Assembly: GCF_900187885.1 (NCBI RefSeq)
Contig: NZ_FYEK01000044.1
Span: 124,001-188,000 of the forward strand
From: Thermoflexus hugenholtzii JAD2
GTDB taxonomy: Bacteria; Chloroflexota; Anaerolineae; Thermoflexales; Thermoflexaceae
Direction of reading: 5' to 3'
DNA length: 64,000 nucleotides
Shown: one piece after another, positions 16,145 to 24,171 of the stretch
How the letters are laid out: each line of letters begins with the position of its first letter
How positions within the stretch are numbered: the first letter of the stretch is position 1
Translations under genes and position numbers: made by a program
The notes under the pieces: generated by a model
Databases searched by the model: none
What the model was told of the DNA's origin: nothing
What the model saw: only the letters and a program-made list of their open reading frames with translations

Positions 16145-16873
16145 ATGCGGGTGATCAAGATCGGGGGCCACGAGCTGGACCAGCCCTCTTTCCTGGAGGG
16201 CCTGATCGCCGCCCTGCGCCGGATGCGACCGCTGCCCCTCCTGGTCCACGGCGGGGGGAAGGCGGTGAGCGCCTGGCAGCAGCGGGTGGGGCTCACCCCG
16301 CGCTACATCGGCGGGCTGCGGGTGACCGACGACGAGACCCGGGAGCTGGCGGTGATGACCCTGGCGGGGCTGACCAACAAGTCCCTGGTGGCGGCCCTGG
16401 CCCAGGCTGGCCTCCCTGCCCTGGGCCTGTGCGGGGCCGACCTGGCCCTGGTGCGGGTGGAGCCCCTGCCGGAGCTGGGATGGGTGGGGAAACCATCGGC
16501 GGTGGACGCGGAACGCCTCCGGCGCTGGCTGGCGGAGGGGCTGCTGCCGGTGATCGCCCCCATCGGCCTGGGGCCCGGGGGGCTCTACAACGTCAACGCT
16601 GACCAGATGGCGGCGGCCATCGCCGCGGCCCTCCCCGCCGAGGAGCTGGTCTTCCTAACCGACGTCCCGGGGGTGCAGGCGGAGGGAGCGGTTCGCCCTT
16701 CCCTCCGCGCCCGGGAGGCCGAGGTGCTGATCGCCGCCGGCGTCATCCGCGACGGCATGATCCCCAAAGTGCGCTCGGCCCTGGAAGCCCTCGCCGCCGG
16801 CGTCCGACGGGTTCGCATCACGAACCTGAGCGGCCTAGAGGCCGGCGGCACCGAGATCCTCGCGGAGGCATAG
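16145..16873 (+). CDS. argB: N-acetylglutamate kinase
   Basis: A 242-residue amino-acid kinase phosphorylating N-acetylglutamate. MRVIKIGGHEL is the N-terminal ATP-binding strand and loop, LLVHGGGKAVS the second glycine loop, and GLYNVNADQMAAAIA with VFLTDVPGV the substrate and nucleotide motifs. It is slightly shorter than typical ArgB and lacks the N-terminal extension of the arginine-sensitive hexameric form, so feedback inhibition is less likely. I prefer ATG 16145, preceded by GAGGAGAG, over a GTG 18 bases upstream. It lies 28 bp after argC and 2 bp before argD. Confidence 0.92.
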   Translation: MRVIKIGGHELDQPSFLEGLIAALRRMRPLPLLVHGGGKAVSAWQQRVGLTPRYIGGLRVTDDETRELAVMTLAGLTNKSLVAALAQAGLPALGLCGADLALVRVEPLPELGWVGKPSAVDAERLRRWLAEGLLPVIAPIGLGPGGLYNVNADQMAAAIAAALPAEELVFLTDVPGVQAEGAVRPSLRAREAEVLIAAGVIRDGMIPKVRSALEALAAGVRRVRITNLSGLEAGGTEILAEA

Positions 16874-16875
16874 CG

Positions 16876-18084
16876 ATGGAGGCGGAGGCCCTGATCGCCC
16901 TAGCGGAACGGGTGTTGGCGCCCACCTACCGACGCCCTCCCGTGCTCTTCACCCACGGCGAGGGGATGTATGTTTACGACGCGAACGGCCGGCGCTACCT
17001 GGACTTCGTGGCCGGCATCGCTGTCTGCGCCCTGGGCCACGCGGATCCCGGGGTGGCCCAGGTGGTCGCCGAGCAAGCCCGGCGGCTGGTCCACCTGAGC
17101 AACCTCTACCACACCGAGCCCCACCTGCACCTGGCGGAGGCCCTGGTCGCCCACAGCTTCGCCGACCGCGTCTTCTTCTGCAACTCCGGCGCTGAGGCCG
17201 CCGAGGCGGCCCTGAAGTTCGCCCGCAAGTTCGCCCGGCTCCGTTTCGGCCCCCACAAGACCGGCTTCGTCGCCTTCACCCACAGCTTCCACGGCCGCAC
17301 GATGGGCGCCCTCTCCGTGACCGAGAAGCCCGCTTACCGCGAGCCCTTCGCCCCCCTGGTCCCCGGGGTGACCTTCGTCCCTTTCAACGACGTGGAGGCC
17401 GCCCGAGCGGCCATCACGGAGGAGACATGCGCGGTGATCGTGGAGCCGATCCAGGGGGAGGGCGGGGTGAACGTGGCCACCCCGGCGTTCCTCCGGGCCC
17501 TGCGGGCGCGCTGCGATGAGGTCGGCGCGCTGCTCATCTTCGACGAGGTGCAGTGCGGCCTGGGACGCACGGGGACCTTGTGGGCCTACGAAGCATATGG
17601 AGTGGAGCCGGATTTGCTGACGGTCGCCAAGCCCCTGGCCAACGGGCTGCCCATCGGGGCTGTCCTGATGCGGGAGGCGGTGGCCGCGGCCCTCCAGCCC
17701 GGGGACCACGGCAGCACCTTCGCCGGCGGACCCCTGGTGACGGCGGTGGCCCTCCACGTGTTCCGGCGGCTGTGCGACCCCACCTTCCTGGCCCACGTGC
17801 GGGAGGTGGGGGAATACCTGATGGCGCGCCTGCAGGCGCTGGCGCTCCCCGGCGTGAAGGAGATCCGGGGCCGGGGCCTGCTGGTGGGGATCGAGATCGA
17901 GGGAGACGCCCGGGCCGTGGTCGCCGCCGCCCTGGAGCGGGGCTTACTGATCACCACCGCCGGCGACACGGTGGTGCGCCTGGTCCCCCCGCTGATCGTC
18001 GAACGGGCCCACATCGACGAGGCCCTGGGGATCCTGGAGGACGCCATGCGGGCGGCCCTCCCCGCCCGCTCTTCCCACGCCTGA
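16876..18084 (+). CDS. argD: Acetylornithine aminotransferase
   Basis: A 402-residue PLP-dependent class III aminotransferase converting N-acetylglutamate semialdehyde to N-acetylornithine. The PLP-binding Lys252 is in LLTVAKPLANG. Other class motifs are CNSGAEAAEAALKFARK (102-118), HSFHGRT (137-142), FDEVQCGLGRTG (222-233) and GSTFAGGPL. Length and N-terminus match ArgD. It follows argB by 2 bp and precedes the GNAT gene by 14 bp. It may also act on succinyl-diaminopimelate intermediates, as some ArgDs do, but this is not visible from the sequence. Confidence 0.94.
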   Translation: MEAEALIALAERVLAPTYRRPPVLFTHGEGMYVYDANGRRYLDFVAGIAVCALGHADPGVAQVVAEQARRLVHLSNLYHTEPHLHLAEALVAHSFADRVFFCNSGAEAAEAALKFARKFARLRFGPHKTGFVAFTHSFHGRTMGALSVTEKPAYREPFAPLVPGVTFVPFNDVEAARAAITEETCAVIVEPIQGEGGVNVATPAFLRALRARCDEVGALLIFDEVQCGLGRTGTLWAYEAYGVEPDLLTVAKPLANGLPIGAVLMREAVAAALQPGDHGSTFAGGPLVTAVALHVFRRLCDPTFLAHVREVGEYLMARLQALALPGVKEIRGRGLLVGIEIEGDARAVVAAALERGLLITTAGDTVVRLVPPLIVERAHIDEALGILEDAMRAALPARSSHA

Positions 18085-18098
18085 ACGGGAGGCATCGG

Positions 18099-18569
18099 AT
18101 GGTGCGGATCCGACCGGCCCGACCCGAGGACATCCCTGCCCTGTTCGGCCTGGTGGACGCCTACGCCCGGCGGGGATTGTTGCTGCCACGATCCGAGGAG
18201 GAGATCGCGGCCACCCTGTCGGATTGGGTCGTGGCGGAGGCGGAGGGCCGGATGGTGGGATGCGGCTCCCTGGTCTGGATGAGCCCGACCCTAGTGGAGA
18301 TCCGCTCCCTGGCCGTGGCCGAGGATTATCAAGGCAACGGCGCAGGGGGCGCCATCGTCCAGGCGTTGGTCCGGCGCGCCCGGGCGGCCGGGGCCCGGGT
18401 CGTGTTCGCCCTCACCCGGGCCGTCCCCTTCTTCGAGCGCCTGGGCTTCGCGGTGACGGAGCGGGAACGTTTCCCCGAAAAAGTCTGGCGGGACTGCGTG
18501 CGCTGCCCCCTGCGGGAGCGCTGCGATGAGGTGGCGGTGGTCTACGCCTTCCCGGAGGACGAGGCCTGA
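18099..18569 (+). CDS. argA: Short GNAT-type N-acetylglutamate synthase
   Basis: A 156-residue single-domain GNAT acetyltransferase inside the arg operon. It has [11 protein letters not shown] at the start, the acetyl-CoA loop [14 protein letters not shown] near 75, FFERLGFAV near 108, and a C-terminal segment [18 protein letters not shown] with a Cys-rich pattern typical of the short ArgA found in many bacteria without the kinase-fused form. It should make N-acetylglutamate from glutamate and acetyl-CoA. Note that the first glycine-loop position reads QGNGAGG rather than the usual QGKGVG. ATG 18099 follows GGGAGG. Confidence 0.85.
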   Translation: MVRIRPARPEDIPALFGLVDAYARRGLLLPRSEEEIAATLSDWVVAEAEGRMVGCGSLVWMSPTLVEIRSLAVAEDYQGNGAGGAIVQALVRRARAAGARVVFALTRAVPFFERLGFAVTERERFPEKVWRDCVRCPLRERCDEVAVVYAFPEDEA

Positions 18570-18631
18570 GCGGAAGGCGCACGGAGGAAACCCGAATCTG
18601 GGAACCCCATATTGATTCCAGGGAGGTCCGT

Positions 18632-19864
18632 ATGGTTCGCAAGGTGGTGCTGGCGTATTCCGGCGGACTGGACACCTCCACCATCATCCCGTGGCTGCGA
18701 GAGACGTATGGGTGCGAGGTGATCGCCTTCTGCGCCGACATCGGCCAAGGGGAGGAGGAGCTGCGCGGGGTGGAGGAGCGGGCCTACGCCGGCGGGGCGT
18801 CCAAGGTGATCCTCCGCGACCTGCGCGAGGAGTTCCTGCGGGACTACGTGCTGCCCACGGTGCAGGCCGGCGCCGTCTATGAGGGCAAATACCTCCTGGG
18901 GACGGCGATGGCCCGCCCCCTGATCGCCAAACACCAGGTCCAGATCGCCCTGGAGGAGGGAGCGGACGCGGTGGCCCATGGAGCCACCGGCAAGGGCAAC
19001 GACCAGGTCCGCTTCGAGCTCGCCTACCAAGCCCTGGCACCCCATCTGCGGGTGATCGCCCCATGGCGGGAGTGGTCCATCACCTCCCGCCGCGAGGCCT
19101 ATGAATACGCCCGCGCCCACGGGGTGCCCATCGAGTGGAGCACCAGCCGCTACAGCCGCGATCGGAACCTCTGGCACGTCTCCCACGAGGGCGGTCCCCT
19201 GGAGGACCCGGATTGGGAGCCTGAAGCGGATGTCTTCCTCTGGACCACGGATCCGACCTGTGCCCCGGAGACCCCCGAGACCATCACCTTGGCCTTCGAG
19301 CAAGGGGTCCCGGTGGCCCTCAACGGCCAGCCGATGGGCCTGGTGCCCTTGATGGAGGCCCTCAACGCCCTGGGGGCCAAGCACGGCGTCGGACGGGTGG
19401 ATCTGGTGGAGAACCGGCTGGTGGGGATGAAGTCCCGAGGCGTTTACGAGACACCGGGGGGCACCATCCTGGTGGAGGCCCTGCGGGCCCTGGAGACCCT
19501 GTGCCTGGACCGCGAGACCATGCACTTCAAGCAGGCCCTGGCCCTGCGCTACGCGGAGCTGGTCTACTACGGCTGGTGGTTCAGCCCCCTGCGCGAGGCC
19601 ATGGACGCCTTCGTGAAGGTGGTGATGCGGAACGTGACCGGGGAGGTCCGCCTCAAACTGTATAAAGGGAACGTGTGGGTGGTGGGCCGGCGCTCGCCCT
19701 ACAGCCTCTACCGGGAGGACATCGTCTCTTTCGATACCGTGGGGGCCTACGACCACAAGGACGCCGCCGGCTTCATCCGGCTGTTCGGACTCCCGCTGAA
19801 GGTGCACGGCCTGGTCCGCCGCGGGCTGCGCGGGGAGCCCCGCACCCCGGAGGAGCGGGATTAG
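18632..19864 (+). CDS. argG: Argininosuccinate synthase
   Basis: A 410-residue ATP-dependent ligase joining citrulline and aspartate. The N-terminus [12 protein letters not shown] is the PP-loop ATP site. [14 protein letters not shown] (about 118-131) and SVDRNLW-like residues (YSRDRNLWH) are the citrulline/aspartate-binding signatures. Length is standard. GGGAGG lies seven bases before the ATG. It follows the GNAT gene by 62 bp and precedes argH by 30 bp, so the last two steps of the pathway are encoded together. Confidence 0.97.
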   Translation: MVRKVVLAYSGGLDTSTIIPWLRETYGCEVIAFCADIGQGEEELRGVEERAYAGGASKVILRDLREEFLRDYVLPTVQAGAVYEGKYLLGTAMARPLIAKHQVQIALEEGADAVAHGATGKGNDQVRFELAYQALAPHLRVIAPWREWSITSRREAYEYARAHGVPIEWSTSRYSRDRNLWHVSHEGGPLEDPDWEPEADVFLWTTDPTCAPETPETITLAFEQGVPVALNGQPMGLVPLMEALNALGAKHGVGRVDLVENRLVGMKSRGVYETPGGTILVEALRALETLCLDRETMHFKQALALRYAELVYYGWWFSPLREAMDAFVKVVMRNVTGEVRLKLYKGNVWVVGRRSPYSLYREDIVSFDTVGAYDHKDAAGFIRLFGLPLKVHGLVRRGLRGEPRTPEERD

Positions 19865-19894
19865 CCGAACCCCTCGCCTGGGAAAGGAGTCGGA

Positions 19895-21277
19895 ATGCGC
19901 CTGTGGGGGACCGTGGAGAACCCGCCGCTGGATCCGGCCTTCGAGCGGCTGAACGCTTCGCTGCCGTTCGACCGTCGCCTGTATCCCCAGGACATCCGGG
20001 GCTCCATCGCCTGGGCCCGGGCCCTGGCCCGGGCCGGGATCCTGAGCCCCGAGGAGCAGCAGGCCATCGAGGAGGGCTTGCAACGGGTTCGGGAGGAGTT
20101 GGACGCCGGCCTCTTCCTCTTCCGGCCCACCGATGAGGACATCCACACGGCGGTCGAACGGCGGCTCTCGGAGCTCATCGGCCCGGCCGCCGGCAAGCTC
20201 CACACCGGGCGCAGCCGGAACGACCAGGTGGCGACAGATCTCCGGCTCTTTCTGATGGACGAATGGCCGGAGCTGGAGGGCGGGCTGCGCGCGCTGGAGG
20301 AGGCCCTGGTCCGGCAGGCGGAGGCGCACCCGGATCTCCTGATGCCGGGCTACACGCATCTGCAACGGGCCCAGCCCATCCGCTACGCCCAGTGGTGTCT
20401 GGCCCACGCCTGGGCCTTCGAGCGGGACCGGGAGCGGCTGCAGGAGGCCTTCCCCCGCCTGGCCACCCTCCCCCTGGGCAGCGGCGCCCTCGCCGGCACG
20501 CCCTTCCCCATCGACCGGGAGGCCCTGGCCCGGGAGCTGGGCTTTCAGCAGGTCTCCCCCAACAGCCTGGACGCAGTCTCCGATCGGGACTTCGTCGCCG
20601 AATTTCTCTTCATCGCCGCCATGATCGGTATCCATCTCAGCCGCCTGGCCGAGGACCTCATCCTGTTCGCCAGCGCGGAGTTCGGGTTCATCGAGCTGGA
20701 TCCCGCCTATACCACCGGCTCCAGCCTGATGCCCCAGAAGCGCAACCCCGACGCCCTGGAGCTGGCCCGGGCGAAGGCCGGGCGGCTCATCGGGCATCTC
20801 ACCGGTTTCCTCACGGTGCTCAAGGGCTTGCCCTCCGGCTATAACAAGGACCTCCAGGAGGACAAGGAGCCGGTCTTCGATACGGTGGACACGCTGCGGG
20901 CGGTGCTGGCCGTGATGCCCGGCCTGATCGCGACCATGCGGCCCCGCCCAGAACGCATGCGCGCCGCCCTGGAGGAGGCTATGCTGGCCACGGAGCTCGC
21001 CGACTACCTGGTGCGCAAGGGCGTCCCCTTCCGGGAAGCCCATCGGGTGGTGAGCGCGCTGGTGCAGGAGGCCCTTCGGGAGGGGAAGGCCCTGAGCGCT
21101 CTCCCTCTGGAGCGGATGCGCCGGCATCATCCGGCTTTCGAAGCGGACGTCTTCGCCGCCCTGGACCCCGAGGCCGCTGTAGAGCGGCGGGTTGTCATCG
21201 GCGGGACGGCCCGGGCCGCGGTGGACGCCCAGATCCGGGCCCTCCGGGCGCGCCTGGCCCCCGCCGACTCCCAGTAG
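19895..21277 (+). CDS. argH: Argininosuccinate lyase
   Basis: A 460-residue member of the fumarase/aspartase superfamily that splits argininosuccinate to arginine and fumarate. HTGRSRNDQVATDLRL (about 101-116), GYTHLQRAQPI (about 150-160) and the lyase signature TGSSLMPQKRNPD (about 271-283, containing the catalytic Ser loop) are all present. Length matches the family. It is the last gene of the operon. argJ or argE and argF are not in this window and must be elsewhere for a complete pathway. Confidence 0.97.
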   Translation: MRLWGTVENPPLDPAFERLNASLPFDRRLYPQDIRGSIAWARALARAGILSPEEQQAIEEGLQRVREELDAGLFLFRPTDEDIHTAVERRLSELIGPAAGKLHTGRSRNDQVATDLRLFLMDEWPELEGGLRALEEALVRQAEAHPDLLMPGYTHLQRAQPIRYAQWCLAHAWAFERDRERLQEAFPRLATLPLGSGALAGTPFPIDREALARELGFQQVSPNSLDAVSDRDFVAEFLFIAAMIGIHLSRLAEDLILFASAEFGFIELDPAYTTGSSLMPQKRNPDALELARAKAGRLIGHLTGFLTVLKGLPSGYNKDLQEDKEPVFDTVDTLRAVLAVMPGLIATMRPRPERMRAALEEAMLATELADYLVRKGVPFREAHRVVSALVQEALREGKALSALPLERMRRHHPAFEADVFAALDPEAAVERRVVIGGTARAAVDAQIRALRARLAPADSQ

Positions 21278-21330
21278 GAGGGACTCAAGGGCTTTCCCGC
21301 TATTATGGTGAGGGCATTCTCTTCCCACAC

Positions 21331-21336
21331 TATAAT
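21331..21336 (+). promoter_or_regulatory. TATAAT -10 candidate before pepA
   Basis: A perfect TATAAT 35 bp before the pepA start, after the argH stop at 21277. I find no good -35 hexamer, so pepA may have its own weak promoter or be read through from the arg operon. Confidence 0.3.
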
Positions 21337-21370
21337 TCCCTCCGAACACGGCATGCACAGGAGGATGCCC

Positions 21371-22876
21371 ATGCGCGTGGAAGTTCGGATCGGGGCCATC
21401 CAGGAGGTGGAGGCGGATGCGATCGTGGTGAACTTGTTTGAGGGCGTGACGGCGCCGGGCGGGGCCACGGCGGCCGTGGATCGCGCCCTGGAGGGTCGGA
21501 TCTCACGGGTGCTCGCCGCTGGGGACTTCCGGGGCCGCCTGGGGGAGACCCTGGTCCTCTACCCCGACGGGCGCATCCCCGCGCCCCGGGTGATCCTGGT
21601 CGGGCTGGGCCCGGAGGCTTCCTTCAACACCGAAAAAATCCGCCACGCGGCCGCCGCCGCGGCCCAGCGCGCCCGGGACCTGCGGGTGCGGACCCTGGCG
21701 ACGGTGGTCCACGGAGCGGGCCGGGGCGGGCTCTCCCCGGAGGAAGCCGCCCAGGCCACCGTGGAGGGGGCCCTGCTGGGCCTTTACACTTACCAGCGGA
21801 AGAAGGAGAACACCGGAGGATCCGGGCCGGAGACCCTTCTGCTGGTGGAGTTCGACGCCGCCAAGGAGGCGGCCATCGCCGCGGGCGCCCGCCGCGCCGA
21901 GACCCTCGCCCGCTATGTGAACCGGGTGCGGGACTGGGTGAACGAGCCGGGCTCGGATCTGACGCCCCGCCGGCTGGCCGAGGAGGTCCGCGGGCTGGCC
22001 GCCGAGGTCGGCGGCGTGCGGGTCCAGGTCCTGGATGAGCACCAGATCACCGCCCTGGGGATGGGCGCCCTCACGGCGGTGGCCCGCGGCAGCGAGGAGC
22101 CCCCCCGCTTCATCATCCTGGAATACGCCCCGGAGGGCCGCCTGGAGCGGCCGGTGGTCCTGGTCGGGAAGGGGATCACCTTCGACAGCGGCGGGCTCAA
22201 CCTCAAGAGCGAGGAAGGCATGCTCACGATGAAGGGGGATATGGCCGGCGCGGCGGCGGTGCTCGGGGCGACCTTGGCCGCCGCCGCGCTGGGGCTGCCG
22301 GTCCCGGTGGTGGCCCTCGCCCCCGCCTGCGAGAACATGCCCTCCGGCAAATCCTACAAGCCCGGGGATATCCTGCGGGCCCTCAACGGCAAAACCATCG
22401 AGATCGTGAACACCGATGCCGAGGGACGGCTGATCCTGGCGGATGCCCTCTCTTACGCCGCCCGCTACGCGCCCCGCGCGGTGATCGACGTAGCCACCCT
22501 GACCGGGGCAGCCATCATCGCCCTGGGCCAGGATGTGGCCGCCGCCCTGTTCTCGGACCACGAGGAGCTGGCCGCGGCGTTGCTGCGGGCCGCCGAGGCC
22601 ACCGGCGAGCGGCTCTGGCGCATGCCCCTGTGGGAGGATTACCTGGAGCGGATCAAAAGCGATGTGGCCGACGTCAAGAACAGCGGGGGCCGCTACGGTG
22701 GGCTGGGGACCTCCGCCATGTTCCTCAAGCAGTTCGCTCCGGAGGGCGTCCCCTGGGCCCATCTGGACATCGCCCCGATGGATATGGCGGAGAAGGCCCG
22801 GGGTTACATACCCAAGGGAGGGACCGGATTCGGGGTGCGGCTGCTGGTGCGCTACCTGGAGGATCCCCGGCCATAA
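21371..22876 (+). CDS. pepA: Leucyl aminopeptidase (M17)
   Basis: A 501-residue cytosolic aminopeptidase. The C-terminal catalytic domain has VLVGKGITFDSGGLNLK (metal-binding Lys and Asp), DMAGAAAVLG, PSGKSYKPGD and the M17 signature NTDAEGRLILADAL, with two metal sites. The N-terminal macro-like domain occupies about 1-160. It releases N-terminal amino acids, and PepA proteins in some bacteria also bind DNA. I chose ATG 21371, with AGGAGG seven bases upstream, over earlier in-frame starts. It lies 93 bp after argH on the same strand. Confidence 0.95.
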   Translation: MRVEVRIGAIQEVEADAIVVNLFEGVTAPGGATAAVDRALEGRISRVLAAGDFRGRLGETLVLYPDGRIPAPRVILVGLGPEASFNTEKIRHAAAAAAQRARDLRVRTLATVVHGAGRGGLSPEEAAQATVEGALLGLYTYQRKKENTGGSGPETLLLVEFDAAKEAAIAAGARRAETLARYVNRVRDWVNEPGSDLTPRRLAEEVRGLAAEVGGVRVQVLDEHQITALGMGALTAVARGSEEPPRFIILEYAPEGRLERPVVLVGKGITFDSGGLNLKSEEGMLTMKGDMAGAAAVLGATLAAAALGLPVPVVALAPACENMPSGKSYKPGDILRALNGKTIEIVNTDAEGRLILADALSYAARYAPRAVIDVATLTGAAIIALGQDVAAALFSDHEELAAALLRAAEATGERLWRMPLWEDYLERIKSDVADVKNSGGRYGGLGTSAMFLKQFAPEGVPWAHLDIAPMDMAEKARGYIPKGGTGFGVRLLVRYLEDPRP

Positions 22877-22899
22877 GGCCCGCCGAGGAGCAGCCCTTT

Positions 22900-22950
22900 C
22901 CTTGAGGGAAAATCAAGGGCCGGAGGGCGCTCGGGGGCCCCTCCGGCCCT
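22900..22950 (-). terminator. Intrinsic terminator between pepA and ilvE (minus-strand sense)
   Basis: A 12-bp stem pairs 22916-22927 with 22939-22950 (AGGGCCGGAGGG / CCCTCCGGCCCT region). On the minus strand it is followed by TTGATTTTCCC, so it should end ilvE transcription. On the plus strand no T-run follows, but the hairpin may also help end pepA. Confidence 0.7.
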
Positions 22951-22968
22951 GGTTGCCTGAGCCCGCGC

Positions 22969-23913
22969 CTATCCGCGGGCGGCCCCCACCGGCTCCGGCA
23001 CATAGACCGGGACGCACCAGCCCCGATACTTCGGCACCTTCCCCCGCACCACATCGAAGTAGAGATCATGGAGGCGCCGGGTGATCGGCCCGATCTCTCC
23101 GTTGCCCACCGGCCGCCGGTCCACCGAGACCACCGGGACGAGCTGGACGCCGGTGCCGCACAGGAACATCTCGTCGGCGTAATACAGCTCGGTGCGGTCG
23201 ATGTGGCGCTCCACCGTCGGGATCCCCAGCTCGTTGTGGGCCAGCTCGATGAGGGTGCGCCGGGTGATGCCCTCGAGGATCTCGTCGGTCACCGGCGGGG
23301 TGATCAGGACGCCGTTTCGGATGATGAAGAGGTTCTCGGCGCTCCCCTCGGCCACATGGCCGTCCTCGGTCAGCACGATGGCCTCGTCGAAGCCGTTGAG
23401 CATGGCCTCGCTCTTGGCCAGGGCGGAGTTCACGTAGGCCCCGGTGATCTTGGAGCGGGCGGGGATGGCGTTGTCGTTGATCCGCCGCCAGGAGGAGACC
23501 ATCACGTGGGCCGCCTCCCGCTCGATGTAGTGGCCGAAGGGGGTGGTCCAGATGGTCAGCTCCTCCTTGAGGTTGTGCAGGCGGACCCCGATGACCTCGT
23601 CCGCCTTGTAGGCGATGGGGCGGATGTAGACGTCCTCCCGGTAGCCTTCTTTCTGCAGGAGCTCGACGGTGATGCGGGTGAGGTCGTCGGGGGTGTAGGG
23701 GAAGCTCATCAGGAGCATGCGGGCGGAGGCGAGGAGTCGCTCGTAGTGCTCACGGGGCCGGAAGATGAAGAGCTGCTGCTCTTCCTCGTTCCAGTAGGCC
23801 CGTATCCCTTCGAAGACGCCGGTGCCGTAGTTGAAGGCGTGGGTGCGCACGCTGATCACCGCCTCCTCGATGGGCACGATGCGCCCTTTGAAGAAGGCAT
23901 AGCGGCCGCTCAT
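22969..23913 (-). CDS. ilvE: Branched-chain amino acid aminotransferase
   Basis: A 314-residue PLP-fold class IV aminotransferase for the last step of Leu/Ile/Val synthesis. FNYGTGVFEGIRAYW near 26-40 and the Lys-containing ARSKITGAYVNSALAKSEA (about 160) are the BCAT signatures, with EGSAENLFIIRNGVLITPP and GITRRTLIELA further on. Length matches bacterial IlvE. I chose ATG 23913, with GAGGGGGAAGG just upstream, over an upstream start because homology begins at MSGRYAFFKG. It is monocistronic, divergent from the PBP gene, with a terminator downstream. Confidence 0.94.
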   Translation of the reverse strand: MSGRYAFFKGRIVPIEEAVISVRTHAFNYGTGVFEGIRAYWNEEEQQLFIFRPREHYERLLASARMLLMSFPYTPDDLTRITVELLQKEGYREDVYIRPIAYKADEVIGVRLHNLKEELTIWTTPFGHYIEREAAHVMVSSWRRINDNAIPARSKITGAYVNSALAKSEAMLNGFDEAIVLTEDGHVAEGSAENLFIIRNGVLITPPVTDEILEGITRRTLIELAHNELGIPTVERHIDRTELYYADEMFLCGTGVQLVPVVSVDRRPVGNGEIGPITRRLHDLYFDVVRGKVPKYRGWCVPVYVPEPVGAARG

Positions 23914-24171
23914 GGCCTTCCCCCTCTGGAAAGGTGGTGAACATCCAGCGGGCCCGGAGGTCCGCACCGATGCGGAGCGCGGGCCGAGGCCCCGCTTTCA
24001 TTATAGCGCGGCCGGGACCCCGCCGGCCCTGGCCAGAACCGGATGGGGCATCCGTTCGCCGGTGCGGTAGAATGATCCATGCGAGGGAAGTGGGATGCAG
24101 AAACCCGGAAGCCCCTGATGGGTGTTCCGAGCGGAAGCGTTCCCGCATTTTGCGAGAGAGGATGGGATGCG

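Noticed and set aside
18542-21358. A 938-codon open frame antisense to argG/argH
   Set aside because: Antisense to two well-supported genes; composition Gly/Leu/Gln/His-rich without any motif; a GC artefact.
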